DNA of 64,000 bases from Cellulomonas sp. SG140 (GCF_025770785.1 NZ_JANZLA010000002.1:62001-126000), one strand, 5' to 3'. Counted from the first letter of the stretch, positions 17,506 to 26,483 are shown. A program made the numbers and translations. Notes: generated by a model not told the origin, from the letters alone.

Positions 17506-17937
17506 ATGAGCGTCGAGCTGCGTCGTCGTGCCCGGCCCTCCGGCCCCGCGCAGCCGGTCGACCGGCCCCGTGCCGATGGGGAGCCGGGTCGCCGCGGCGG
17601 CGGCTGGGGCTGGATCCTGCAGGTGGTCACCGGCGCCGCGCTGCTGGTGCTCGTCGTCGTCCACCTCGTCGCCCAGCACTTCGTCGTCTCCGCGCCGGGC
17701 GGTCTGCGGGACCGGGCGTCGGTGCTGGTCTACCTGGGCAACCCGGTGATCGTGGTGATCGAGTCGCTGTTCATGCTCACCGTGACGTGGCACGCCCTGC
17801 TGGGCGTCCGCTCGATCCTCTTCGACCTCGTTCTGGGTCCGAGGGCCCGGCGGCGGGTGACCGTCGGGCTCACCGCGCTCGGCGTCGTGACGCTCGGCTA
17901 CGGGTTCTGGATGATCGCGGTGCTGGCCGCCGGCTGA
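17506..17937 (+). CDS. SdhD-like membrane anchor
   Basis: This 143-residue protein has a basic, Pro-rich cytoplasmic tail (1-32) followed by three helices (about 36-60, 78-105 and 117-141). H53 and H58 (VVHLVAQHFVV) lie in helix 1. H96 sits in TWHALLGVRSILFDL, the SdhD-type motif W-H-x3-G-x-R-x3-D. Together with the preceding gene this gives the two-protein, six-helix anchor typical of succinate:quinone oxidoreductases. Its last 40 nt overlap the end of the convergent sigma-factor gene. Confidence 0.83.
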   Translation: MSVELRRRARPSGPAQPVDRPRADGEPGRRGGGWGWILQVVTGAALLVLVVVHLVAQHFVVSAPGGLRDRASVLVYLGNPVIVVIESLFMLTVTWHALLGVRSILFDLVLGPRARRRVTVGLTALGVVTLGYGFWMIAVLAAG

Positions 17938-19184
17938 GGCGGGCCCAGCTGGCTGCGCCGGCGGGTCAGGTAGGCCGTCTCGGCCGTGTTCGCGGCGAGG
18001 GCCAGGGCGCGGTCGTAGGCCTCGATCGCCTCGGCACGCCGACCGAGCCGGCGCAGCAGCTCCGCGCGCGTGACGTGGAAGGTGTGCAGGCCGGTCAGCG
18101 GCAGCCGGTCGACCAGGGCGAGCGCCACCTCGGGTCCGTCCAGTTCCGCGACGGCGATCGCGCGGTCGAGGGCCACCACCGGTGCGGGGTCGACGCGCAG
18201 CAGCCGGTCGTACAGCGTCACCACCTGGGACCAGTCGGTGTCCCGCGCCTCGCGGGCCGCCGTGTGCACGGCGTTGATCGCGGCCAGCAGCTGGTAGCGG
18301 CCCGGGGGAGGACCGCCCGCGGCGACCGCGGCCAGGCGCTCGCGCACCAGGCGGTGCCCCTCGTCGACCAGCTGGGTGTCCCACGCGCTGCGGTCCTGCT
18401 CGCCGAGCGTCACCAGCTCGCCGGTCGACGACACGCGGGCCGGCCGGCGCGCCTCGGTCAGCAGCATCAGCGCGAGCAGCCCGGTCACCTCGCCGGTGTC
18501 GTCCGGCAGCAGCTCGCGCACCAGGCGGGTCAGCCGGATCGCCTCGGCGGTCAGGTCGGCGCGGACGGGCTCGGTGTCGCCACCGGTGGCGAGGTAGCCC
18601 TCGTTGAAGACGAGGAACAGCACCGTCAGCACCGCGTCCAGCCGGGCCGGCAGGTCCTGCGCGGTCGGCACCCGGTACGGCACGTGCGCGGCCCGGATCT
18701 TCGCCTTCGCCCGCGTCAGCCGCTGACCCATGGTCGCCTCGGGCACCAGGAACGCCCGCGCGATCTGCGGCATCGTCAGGCCGCCGACCATCCGCAGCGT
18801 CAGCGCGACCCGCGCCTCCGGCGACAGCGCCGGGTGGCAGCACGTGAACACCAGGCGCAGCCGGTCGTCCTTCACGGCGCCGCGGTCCTGCGGAGGGTCG
18901 TCGTCGTGCAGCAACGCGGCCTCCTGGTGCTTCTCGTCACGGCGCAGCTCCCGGCGCAGGCGGTCGATCGCCTTGCGGGTCGCCGTGGTGGTCAGCCAGC
19001 CGCCGGGGTTGGGCGGGACACCGTCGCGCGGCCAGCGCTCGACGGCGGTCGCGAACGCCTCGGCGGCGGCGTCCTCGGCGGCACCCAGGTCGCCGAGGCG
19101 TCGGGTGAGGGTGGCGACCACCCGGGCCCACTCCTCACGGTGGGCCCGGGTGATGGCCTCCTCGACGGGCTCGAGCCGCGTCAC
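17898..19184 (-). CDS. ECF42-type RNA polymerase sigma factor
   Basis: This 428-residue protein has sigma region 2 at about 10-85 (LGDLGAAEDAAAEAFATAVE, WPRDGVPPNPGGWLTTTATR) and region 4 at about 110-175 (LSPEARVALTLRMVGGLTMP). The long helical C-terminal domain contains LTVLFLVFNEGYLATGG and DRAIAVAELDGPEVAL, the TPR-like extension diagnostic of ECF42. It has no anti-sigma gene; ECF42 genes are paired with DGPF-domain proteins, as here (GTGA overlap with 19181-19567). The last codons run 40 nt into the convergent anchor gene, since no earlier stop exists. Confidence 0.92.
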   Translation of the reverse strand: MTRLEPVEEAITRAHREEWARVVATLTRRLGDLGAAEDAAAEAFATAVERWPRDGVPPNPGGWLTTTATRKAIDRLRRELRRDEKHQEAALLHDDDPPQDRGAVKDDRLRLVFTCCHPALSPEARVALTLRMVGGLTMPQIARAFLVPEATMGQRLTRAKAKIRAAHVPYRVPTAQDLPARLDAVLTVLFLVFNEGYLATGGDTEPVRADLTAEAIRLTRLVRELLPDDTGEVTGLLALMLLTEARRPARVSSTGELVTLGEQDRSAWDTQLVDEGHRLVRERLAAVAAGGPPPGRYQLLAAINAVHTAAREARDTDWSQVVTLYDRLLRVDPAPVVALDRAIAVAELDGPEVALALVDRLPLTGLHTFHVTRAELLRRLGRRAEAIEAYDRALALAANTAETAYLTRRRSQLGPPQPAASTAIIQNP

Positions 19185-19567
19185 GGCTCGAGCAGCGCCT
19201 TGAACGACTCCTCCGTCTGGAACGGCCGCACCTCGACCTTGCCGCGGCAGGCCTTGGAGCCCTCCGCGGCGAGGCGCAGCGCGACGTCCAGGTCCGGCGC
19301 CTCGATGATCCAGAACCCGCCGAGGTGCTCCTTGGCCTCCAGGTACGGACCGTCGGTGATCACCGGCTGCTCGCCGCGGCCGTCGACGACCGTCGCCGTC
19401 GTCGCCTGCTCCAGGCCGTCGGCGAACACGAAGTAGCCGTCGGCCACGAGCTTGTCGTTGAACGCTCCGGTGTCCGCGAACGCCTGCAGCATCGACTCCT
19501 TGTCGGGGTAGTCACCGAACTGGTTGCGCTCGGCCGGGCCGTACACGGACAGCAGGTACTTGGGCAT
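19181..19567 (-). CDS. YCII/DGPF-domain protein, partner of ECF42 sigma
   Basis: This 128-residue single-domain protein starts MPKYLLSVYG and contains VITDGPYLEAKEHLGGFWII, the DGPF (YCII) motif with T-DGP. An Asp-His pair in this fold is thought to form an active or binding site. The sigma gene begins within its last codons. In other bacteria this pair is one regulatory unit in which the DGPF protein is a target or modulator. The start ATG 19567 has AGGGAG upstream. Confidence 0.92.
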   Translation of the reverse strand: MPKYLLSVYGPAERNQFGDYPDKESMLQAFADTGAFNDKLVADGYFVFADGLEQATTATVVDGRGEQPVITDGPYLEAKEHLGGFWIIEAPDLDVALRLAAEGSKACRGKVEVRPFQTEESFKALLEP

Positions 19568-19755
19568 CTCGTCGTCTCCCTCGGTGCTCGGTGCGGCGGT
19601 GGCCGCCTCTCACCCCTGCTACGAACGGGTGCGCCCCGATCCGACACCGCGGGTGCGGCGAATTTCAAGACCTCGTGCCGGGCGTCCGACGGCGGCCCGG
19701 GCCGGAGCGCCTCGACGGCTGCGACGTCCCGCCGCGCGCATGTGACCATCAGAGG

Positions 19756-20640
19756 GTGAGCCCCGTCGTGAACCCGCGTGCCGCCCTGGCGCACGCCCTG
19801 CTCACGCGCGTCGCCGGACCGGAGCCGGACGCGGCGCGTGACCGCATCCACCTGACGCCGGGCCCGCGGTGGTTCGACCCCGACAGCCCGATCGGCCGGG
19901 TGCACGGCGACGCCTCGATGTTCGTCGGCGGGGTGCGGGCGCTGCTGCTCCAGTCGCTGCACCCGCTGGTGATGACGGCCGTCGCCGACCACTCCGGCTA
20001 CCGCCAGGACCCGTGGGGACGGCTGCAGAACACCGCGACGTTCATCGCCGCGACGACGTTCGGCACCAGCGCCGCCGCGGAACGGGCGATCGCGATCGTC
20101 AAGGCGGTGCACAAGCGGGTGGTCGGCACCATGCCCGACGGCACGCCCTACGCCGCCGGCGACCCGCACCTGCTGTCCTGGGTCCACCTCGGCGAGGCGG
20201 AGAGCTTCCTGCTGGCGCACCAGCGGTTCGGCCGACGGCCGCTCGACCGCGCCGGCTGCGACGAGTACGTGGCGCAGACGGCGGTGGTGGCGCGAGCCCT
20301 GGGCGTCGCCGACCCGCCGGTGACGTACGCCGGCCTGCGCGCGCAGCTCGCCGACTTCCGAGGTGAGCTCGCCGCCACCCCGGCCGCTCGCGACGTCGCC
20401 ACGTTCCTGCTGCACACCCCGCCGCTGCCGCGCGCCGCGCGTCCGGGCTACGCGCTGATCACCTCCGGCGCGCTGGCGCTGCTGCCGCCGTGGGCGCGCC
20501 GCGAGCTCGGCGTGCACGCCGCACCGGTGCTGGACCCGCTGCGCCGGGCTGGGGGCCGCGCAGTCACGGCGACGATCCGCTGGGCGCTGGACCCGGCGGA
20601 GCCGGGGCGGGCTCCCGAGGCGGTCGACGCCACGCGGTAG
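19756..20640 (+). CDS. MpaB/DUF2236 family oxygenase-like protein
   Basis: This 294-residue protein has the DUF2236 sequence pattern: GDASMFVGGVRALLLQSLHP, HSGYRQDPWGRLQNTATFIA, FGTSAAAERAI, VHKRVVG, and HLLSWVHLGEAESFLLAHQR. Conserved His and Asp in the second and last blocks fit the haem-b site proposed for latex-clearing-protein relatives. Function is otherwise unknown. The start is uncertain: GTG 19756 (only AGAGG directly before it) or GTG 19768. Confidence 0.88.
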   Translation: MSPVVNPRAALAHALLTRVAGPEPDAARDRIHLTPGPRWFDPDSPIGRVHGDASMFVGGVRALLLQSLHPLVMTAVADHSGYRQDPWGRLQNTATFIAATTFGTSAAAERAIAIVKAVHKRVVGTMPDGTPYAAGDPHLLSWVHLGEAESFLLAHQRFGRRPLDRAGCDEYVAQTAVVARALGVADPPVTYAGLRAQLADFRGELAATPAARDVATFLLHTPPLPRAARPGYALITSGALALLPPWARRELGVHAAPVLDPLRRAGGRAVTATIRWALDPAEPGRAPEAVDATR

Positions 20641-20711
20641 GGGTTGCGGCAGGGGCGCGGTGGCCGCTGCGGCCCGGTGCCCGACGACGCCGCGCCGGTA
20701 GGGTCCCGAGC

Positions 20712-21671
20712 GTGACGGCGACCAGGACGACGACGGGCCGGGCGCTCGTCGTCCCCGCCGTGCTGCTGGCCGCGCTGGCAGGTGCCTTCGTCGCCACGCA
20801 GGGGCGGCTGAACGGCGACCTGGCCACGGCCGGTGCCGGGGCGCTGCTGTCCGCGTGGCTGTCCTACGTCGGCACGTTCGTCACCGTGGTCCTGGTGATC
20901 GTCGTGCAGGGGCGGGCCGGAGCGACGGTGCGGATCCTTCTGCACCAGGCGCGCTGGTGGTGGTACGCCGTCGGGCTGTGCGGGGTGCCGATCGTCGTGA
21001 TGTTCGCGGTGGGCATCCCGGTGGTCGGCGTGGCGATCGCGTCCGTGTGCTCGGTGGCCGGCCAGACCGTTGCCGGGCTGCTGCTGGACGCCCGAGGCGT
21101 CGGCATCCCCGCAGCACTGCGCCTCACCGGGCGGCGGCTGGTGGCCGCGGTGGTCGCGGTGGCGGGCCTCGTCGTCGCCGTCGGCTCGGCGCCCTCGTCG
21201 GACCTCGGTCGCGTGGTGGTGCTCGGCGCGCTGATGTTCGTCTCGGGGGCGGTGCTCGCCGGTCAGCAGGCGGGCAACGGACGGGTGAACCTGCTGACGC
21301 GCGACGCGGTGCTGCCGGCGCTCACCTCGTCGGCGGGCGGCACGGTAGGCGTCAGCCTGCTGGTCGCCGTGGTGGCGGCCGCCGGTGGGCTGCACGGGGT
21401 CGCGCTGCCGAGCCGTCCGGACCAGTGGTACCTGTACCTCGGCGGTCCCCTCGGCGCGGCGATCACCGTGCTGTCGGCCTGGTCCATCCGGCACCTGGGC
21501 ACCTTCGCGCTGACCCTGGGTGTGCTGGCCGGTCAGATGGTCGCGGCGGTCGGCGTCGACCTGCTCTGGGGCGCGGGCGCTCGCGGCTGGACCTACCTGG
21601 CCGTGGCGATGATCACCGCCGCGACGGTGCTGGTGGTGCTGCCGCAGCGAGCACGGCTCCGCACGCGCTGA
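20712..21671 (+). CDS. DMT-superfamily transporter (DUF606/YdcZ type)
   Basis: This 319-residue protein is mostly hydrophobic, with about ten helices in two similar halves. Each half opens with a QGRxNGDL- or QQAGNGRVN-like element (TQGRLNGDLATAGAGALLSA; GQQAGNGRVNLL), the hallmark of the duplicated YdcZ family. The substrate is unknown. The start is GTG 20712, 71 nt after the MpaB-like gene; no clear ribosome site. Confidence 0.85.
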   Translation: MTATRTTTGRALVVPAVLLAALAGAFVATQGRLNGDLATAGAGALLSAWLSYVGTFVTVVLVIVVQGRAGATVRILLHQARWWWYAVGLCGVPIVVMFAVGIPVVGVAIASVCSVAGQTVAGLLLDARGVGIPAALRLTGRRLVAAVVAVAGLVVAVGSAPSSDLGRVVVLGALMFVSGAVLAGQQAGNGRVNLLTRDAVLPALTSSAGGTVGVSLLVAVVAAAGGLHGVALPSRPDQWYLYLGGPLGAAITVLSAWSIRHLGTFALTLGVLAGQMVAAVGVDLLWGAGARGWTYLAVAMITAATVLVVLPQRARLRTR

Positions 21672-21726
21672 CACCGGGCGGGGCCGACCCGACTCCCCAG
21701 GAAGCGCGTGACCCGGTCGGGTGCCG

Positions 21727-23613
21727 TCAGCCGCGCGGTGCGATCCACGGGCCGGTGCCCTCCGACGGGTCGAGGATCCCGTCCTCGAGCCACGTCAGCC
21801 GGCCGGACATGACCGCCCGCGCCAGCTCGGTGTCCGCCGGGCTGCGCAGGGTCCGGAACAGCTCGTCCACCCGGAGGCGGGACTGCCGGCAGAACGCGTC
21901 GGCCAGCCGCACGGCGTCGGCACCGGCGGTCGGGTCGGCGTGGCGCAGGGCGACGGCGCGCGTGCAGACGGCGGACATGGCGAACAGCTCGGCGCCGACG
22001 TCGACGACGCGGCCCAGCAGCACCTGCTTGCGGTCGAGGCGAGCCTGGTAGCGGGCCATCGCGTAGAAGGTGTGCCGGGCGAGGGAGCGCGACGAGCGCT
22101 CGACGAACCGCACGTGCCGGGCCAGCCGGCCGAACTCGCCGTAGGCGCCGGGCCGCGACCCCTCCCCGGCCAGCAGGCCGGGGAACCACCGGGCGTAGAA
22201 CCTGCTCGCACCGACCGCCGACCGCGCCTTGGCCACCAGCGAGGCGTCCCGCGAGGCGAGCTCGCCGGCCGCCGCGAGGTGCGCGTCCACGGCCTCGCGG
22301 GCGATCAGCAGCCGCATGATCTCCGACGACCCCTCGAAGATCCGGTTGATGCGCATGTCCCGTAGCAGCTGCTCGGCACCGACGGCCCGTTCACCGCGGG
22401 CCGCCAGGGAGTCGGCGCTCTCGTACCCGCGCCCACCGCGGATCTGCACCAGCTCGTCGGCCACCCGGTAGCCCATCTCGCTGGCCCACAGCTTGGCCAG
22501 CGCCGCCTCGATGCGGACGTCCTTCTGGCCGGCGTCGGCGAGGCGAGCGGAGAGGTCGAACACCGACTCGAGCGCGAAGGTCGTGGCCGCGATGAACGCC
22601 AGCTTCGAGGCGATCGCCTCGTGCTCGCCGATCGGGCGACCCCACTGCACCCGCTCGGCGGACCACTGCCGCGCGATGGACAGGGCCCACTTGCTGCCGC
22701 CGGCGCAGATCGCCGGGATCGACAGCCGACCGGTGTTCAGCGTGGTCAGCGCGATCTTCAGGCCTTGTCCCTCGCGCCCCAGCCGGTTCTCCGCCGGGAC
22801 GCGGACCTGCCGGAACCGGGTGACCCCGTTCTCCATGCCGCGCAGCCCCATGAACCGGTTGCGGTGCTCGACGGTGATGCCCGGGGTGTCCGCCTCGACG
22901 ACGAAGGCGCTGATGCCGCCGCGCTGGCCGTCGTGCGGGGGCACGACGGCCATGACGACCAGCAGCTCGGCGATCGGGCCGTTGGTGGTCCACAGCTTGG
23001 TGCCGTCCAGCAGGTACGCGGCACCGTCCTCCGTCGGGGTGGCCGTCGTGCCCAGCCGGGCGGGGTCGGAACCCACGTCCGGCTCGGTCAGCAGGAAGGC
23101 CGAGACGGCCCCCGCCGCGCAGCGCGGCAGGTACGTCTCCTTCTGCTCCGCCGTGCCGAACATGTGCACGGGCTCGGGCACGCCGATCGACTGGTGCGCG
23201 GACAGCAGCGCCCCCAGGCTGGGGTGCACGGTGCTGACCAGCATCAACGACCGGCCGTAGTCGACCAGCGAGAGCCCCAGGCCGCCGTACCGCCGCGGGA
23301 TCTTCATGCCGAAGGCGCCGACCTGCCGCAGGGCCTCGACGACGTGCTCCGGGATGTGGTCCTCGCGCTCGATCGCGCGGCCGTCGATGGTGCGGCACAC
23401 CTCGAGCAGCGCCGCGCGGAACGTGGCCCCCCGGGCCTCGGCGTCCGGCTCGGACGTGGGGTACGGGTGGATCAGGCCGACGTCGAAGGAGCCGAGGTAC
23501 AGCCCCTTGGCGAAGCTGGGCCGGGTCCACTGGGTCTCCCGGGCCGCCTCTGCGACCTCACGAGCCTCGCGCTCACCCGGGGTGGGAGCCTGGTTCACGG
23601 CGACGTTGCTCAC
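21727..23613 (-). CDS. acyl-CoA dehydrogenase
   Basis: This 628-residue FAD enzyme (GTG start) is longer than the usual 380-400 because of N- and C-terminal extensions. The ACAD core is clear: IPRRYGGLGLSLVDYGR, FLLTEPDVGSDPARLGTTAT (flavin-binding loop), YLLDGTKLWTTNGPIAELLV, and the C-terminal RDMRINRIFEGSSEIMRLLI with the Glu in the usual catalytic-base segment. The final 180 residues resemble the helical extension of very-long-chain ACADs. It oxidises acyl-CoA to enoyl-CoA and passes electrons to ETF. The hydrolase gene upstream is on the same strand, 118 nt away, and may be co-transcribed. Confidence 0.93.
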   Translation of the reverse strand: MSNVAVNQAPTPGEREAREVAEAARETQWTRPSFAKGLYLGSFDVGLIHPYPTSEPDAEARGATFRAALLEVCRTIDGRAIEREDHIPEHVVEALRQVGAFGMKIPRRYGGLGLSLVDYGRSLMLVSTVHPSLGALLSAHQSIGVPEPVHMFGTAEQKETYLPRCAAGAVSAFLLTEPDVGSDPARLGTTATPTEDGAAYLLDGTKLWTTNGPIAELLVVMAVVPPHDGQRGGISAFVVEADTPGITVEHRNRFMGLRGMENGVTRFRQVRVPAENRLGREGQGLKIALTTLNTGRLSIPAICAGGSKWALSIARQWSAERVQWGRPIGEHEAIASKLAFIAATTFALESVFDLSARLADAGQKDVRIEAALAKLWASEMGYRVADELVQIRGGRGYESADSLAARGERAVGAEQLLRDMRINRIFEGSSEIMRLLIAREAVDAHLAAAGELASRDASLVAKARSAVGASRFYARWFPGLLAGEGSRPGAYGEFGRLARHVRFVERSSRSLARHTFYAMARYQARLDRKQVLLGRVVDVGAELFAMSAVCTRAVALRHADPTAGADAVRLADAFCRQSRLRVDELFRTLRSPADTELARAVMSGRLTWLEDGILDPSEGTGPWIAPRG

Positions 23614-23731
23614 GGCGAGCCTCCCGCAGCGGGACCCGCACCGAACGGGCCGGCCGCTCGAGCCGATGCTACCGAGCAGTCACTTGTCCGGCTCGCCCCC
23701 GTCGGGGTGATGCTTCCGCAGCGGCACCGCC

Positions 23732-24616
23732 TCAGTCGCCTGCGGCGTCGCCGAGCACCTCGCGGAGCCGCGCCGCGAAGGCCTCGGGCTCGCCAGGCTG
23801 GCCGAAGCCGGGTCCGACGAAGCCGGCGTGGTGGCTGGGGAACACGGTCAGCTCGGTGCCGAGCGCGGCGGCGAGGGCCTCGGACGCACGCCAGGTGACC
23901 AGGTCCTTGCTCTCGATGCCGGCGGCGACGACCACCCGGGTCGGTGCCGCACGCAGCGCGGCGACGTCCGGGCGGTACGCCGTGACGTCGTCGGACACGC
24001 CGGACAGCAGGGGGTCGCCGCGGGACCCGTCGTCCTGGGTCGGCAGCCCGAACAGCGCCGGGTCGGGGGCCTGCGCGCCGAAGTCCTCGGGGACCTCGCC
24101 GCGCACCGAGGTGAACGCGATGAACATGGCCATGCCGGCGCCCCAGCCGTGGGCGGCGTACTCCTGCTGCACCCGGCGCTCGGCGGCGAACGCCCGCTCG
24201 GCGTCCGGCAGCACCGACAGCAGCGGCGGCTCGTGCGCGACGAGCGTGCGGACGTCCTCGGGGTGCTCGCTGACCAGGGCGAGGGCCGTGACGGCCCCGC
24301 CGCTGCTCGCGAACAGGTCCACCGGCCCGGCGCCGAGCTGCGCCACCAGGTGGTGCAGGTCGTCCGCCTGCTGCGCGGGGCTGTTGCGGGTGGAGCCGTC
24401 GCTCCGGGTGCTGCGGCCGAGCCCCCGCGGGTCGTACGTGACCACGGTCCGCTCGGGGAACAGGGAGGCGAGCGTCGCGAACCCGCGGGCGTCCATCGGC
24501 TGACCGATCATCAGCAGCGGTGGCCGGCCGTCGGACGTCGGCAGGGGACTGTGCACGTCGTACGCGAGCGTGGCGGTCGGCAGCTCCAGGTGCTGCGTCG
24601 AGGTCGTGTCCGTCAT
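23732..24616 (-). CDS. alpha/beta hydrolase
   Basis: This 294-residue protein has the alpha/beta-hydrolase layout: TYDPRGLGRSTRSDGS after strand 4, a nucleophile elbow FASSGGAVTAL (Ser in SSGG), and a C-terminal FPSHHAGFVGPGF supplying the catalytic His. The substrate is not predictable. ATG 24616 gives the usual N-terminal strand. It is divergent from the PadR gene across a 193-nt region containing a strong inverted repeat (24754-24799) and a partial palindrome GGAC-CTCG-GTCC (24716-24727). Confidence 0.85.
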   Translation of the reverse strand: MTDTTSTQHLELPTATLAYDVHSPLPTSDGRPPLLMIGQPMDARGFATLASLFPERTVVTYDPRGLGRSTRSDGSTRNSPAQQADDLHHLVAQLGAGPVDLFASSGGAVTALALVSEHPEDVRTLVAHEPPLLSVLPDAERAFAAERRVQQEYAAHGWGAGMAMFIAFTSVRGEVPEDFGAQAPDPALFGLPTQDDGSRGDPLLSGVSDDVTAYRPDVAALRAAPTRVVVAAGIESKDLVTWRASEALAAALGTELTVFPSHHAGFVGPGFGQPGEPEAFAARLREVLGDAAGD

Positions 24617-24753
24617 GGCGGCGCTCCTGTCGTCGGGCGGGGTCGTCAGGCAGTGACCGGCGTGGGGTCTCGCGCCGTCGTCGTGCAGACCGCTCTGGCG
24701 GCACCGACTCATCGTGGACCTCGGTCCCTTGCCCGGTCTGCAGGCTGGCACTA

Positions 24754-24799
24754 CCGTCTACCTTGCATTGCATAGAACTAGGCGCGACACGGTAGACGG
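24754..24799. promoter_or_regulatory. probable PadR operator
   Basis: CCGTCTACC (24754-24762) and GGTAGACGG (24791-24799) are perfect inverted 9-mers around an A/T-rich centre (TTGCATTGCATAGAACTA). The right arm ends 10 nt before the PadR start, just ahead of GGGAGG. PadR dimers bind long spaced palindromes of this kind and usually repress their own operon. Confidence 0.6.
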
Positions 24800-24809
24800 G
24801 AGGTCTCGC

Positions 24810-25157
24810 GTGGCCGATGGACGCGAGGGCATCCCGTCGCAGTTCCGCAAGGGCGTGGTCGAGCTGGCGATCCTGGCGCTGCTGCACCAGGAGGAGGCCT
24901 ACGGCGGCGAGATCGTCGACCGGCTGGCGGCGTTCCCGGGCCTGGCGATCAGCGCGGGTACGGCGTACCCCCTGCTGTCGCGGCTCAAGCGGTCCGGGCT
25001 GATCGCGTCGGTGTGGCGGGAGTCGCCGGTGGGACCGCCGCGCAAGTACTACCGGCTCACGGCGGACGGCGAGGCGTCGTTCGTGGACCTGGCGAGGGCA
25101 TGGGACGGGATGAAGAACGACATGGACCAGCTGCTCGGCACGGACGTGGCGCCATGA
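24810..25157 (+). CDS. PadR family transcriptional regulator
   Basis: This 115-residue winged-helix protein has KGVVELAILALLHQEEAYGG as first helices, ISAGTAYPLLSRLKRSGLIA as the recognition helix, and PRKYYRLTADGE as wing, all standard PadR-s1. GTG 24810 has GGGAGG 6 nt upstream. It begins a five-gene operon (to 28189) in which all junctions overlap or nearly do. The next gene carries the HAAS-type domain commonly found after PadR. It most likely represses the ABC exporter. Confidence 0.92.
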   Translation: MADGREGIPSQFRKGVVELAILALLHQEEAYGGEIVDRLAAFPGLAISAGTAYPLLSRLKRSGLIASVWRESPVGPPRKYYRLTADGEASFVDLARAWDGMKNDMDQLLGTDVAP

Positions 25158-26083
25158 CCGGGCGGTCGCCGGCCGCGCAGGCCGTGGTGGAGGAGTACTT
25201 CGCGGCGCTCGCGGCGGCGGGGGCGCGAAGCGGCGCGCCGGTCGGCCCGGACGAGGTCGCCGAGCTGCGGGCGCACGTCGCGGAGCGGCTGGCCTCGACG
25301 GCCGGCACGGCGCAGGACGCCGAGCGGGTGCTCGCCGAGCTGGGCGACCCGGCGCGGCTGGCCCACGAGTTCGCCGCCGCTCGTGAGGACGAGGGGGCGG
25401 CGGGAGGCAGTTCCCTCGTCGGACGGGTGCTCGGCATGCCCTACGACCTGCGGAGCCCGAGCTCGGACCGGTACGCCACCCGGATGTGGGACCCGTCGAA
25501 CCCGCACGTCCTGGTGCCCAAGGCGCTCGGCGTCGGGTGGACCGTCAACTTCGGCGCGCTCGCGGTGGCGCTGCGCCTGGTGCGACCCGACGACGAGGAC
25601 GCACCGTTCACGGCGGCGCCGGCCGGCGTGGTCACCGGCACGCTCGTCGCGCCGCTCGCCGTGGTGGTCGTCCTCGGCGCGCTCGTCGCCACCCGCTGGC
25701 GCACGCTGCCGGCCACCGTCGCCACGCACTGGGACGCGGCGGGCCACGCCAACGGCTACTCCAGCCGCGGCGCCGCGCTCGTCCTGGTCGGGCTGATCGC
25801 CGTCGTGCCGCTGCTCTTCGCCCTCGCGGTGCACCTGCGCCGCCGGAGCGCGGCCAACCGGGTGGTCGCATCCGCGCTGAGCCTCGGCTTCGGCGTCGTT
25901 GCGCTGGCGATCGCCGTGCAGACCCTCGTCAGCGCCGGTGGCGGCACGCGGCCGTGGATCACCTGGCTCGGGATCGTCGGCTTCATGGTGCTGCCGTTGG
26001 CCCTGCTCGTCGGCGTGTCCCGTCTCGGCCGTGCCGCGGAGCAGCGGCGCGACCTCACCTCCTCGAAAGGACAGTCGTGGTGA
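25154..26083 (+). CDS. HAAS-domain membrane protein with DUF1648
   Basis: This 309-residue protein starts in an ATGA overlap with padR. Residues 1-75 form a helical HAAS-type domain (LRAHVAERLASTAGTAQDAE, then RVLAELGDPARLAHEF). Next comes MWDPSNPHVLVPKALGVGWT, a segment strikingly like the small DUF5808 protein at 39633-39932. Helices follow, with a DUF1648 block (PATVATHWDAAGHANGY) and three more membrane segments. The family is thought to sense envelope conditions for the PadR/ABC operon; this is inference from context. Confidence 0.82.
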   Translation: MTGRSPAAQAVVEEYFAALAAAGARSGAPVGPDEVAELRAHVAERLASTAGTAQDAERVLAELGDPARLAHEFAAAREDEGAAGGSSLVGRVLGMPYDLRSPSSDRYATRMWDPSNPHVLVPKALGVGWTVNFGALAVALRLVRPDDEDAPFTAAPAGVVTGTLVAPLAVVVVLGALVATRWRTLPATVATHWDAAGHANGYSSRGAALVLVGLIAVVPLLFALAVHLRRRSAANRVVASALSLGFGVVALAIAVQTLVSAGGGTRPWITWLGIVGFMVLPLALLVGVSRLGRAAEQRRDLTSSKGQSW

Positions 26084-26483
26084 ACACGCAGCTGAGCAGC
26101 CTCCCCGGGCCTCTGCTGGTCGTCGTGATCGTGCTCGCGGTGGTCCAGCTGACGCTGGACGTCATCGCCGTGGTCGACCTGGTCCGCCGACCCGTGGACC
26201 GCGTCGCGCTGGGCAACAAGTGGGTGTGGGTGGCGATCATCCTGCTGGTCAACCTGCTCGGGGCGATCCTCTACCTCCTCGTGGGCCGCCGGCCGGCTCC
26301 CGTGGCCGAGGTCGCGGCGCCCGAGCAGTTCGCGCCGCGCGCCGGCAGCGTGGCGGACGCTCTGTACGGTCCGCGACCGCCGGTGCCGGGCAGCCCGGGG
26401 CCCGGTGCTGCTCCGGGCCCGGTCGGCCCGCCTCCCGTCGACGAGCAGGCCACGAACCCCGGCCGCGACGACGTCGACCCGCG

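Noticed and set aside
17098-17937. Ordinary sdhC-sdhD of a succinate dehydrogenase operon
   Set aside because: No sdhA follows or precedes; the only flavoprotein coupled to them is GlpA-like and is fused to the iron-sulfur part.
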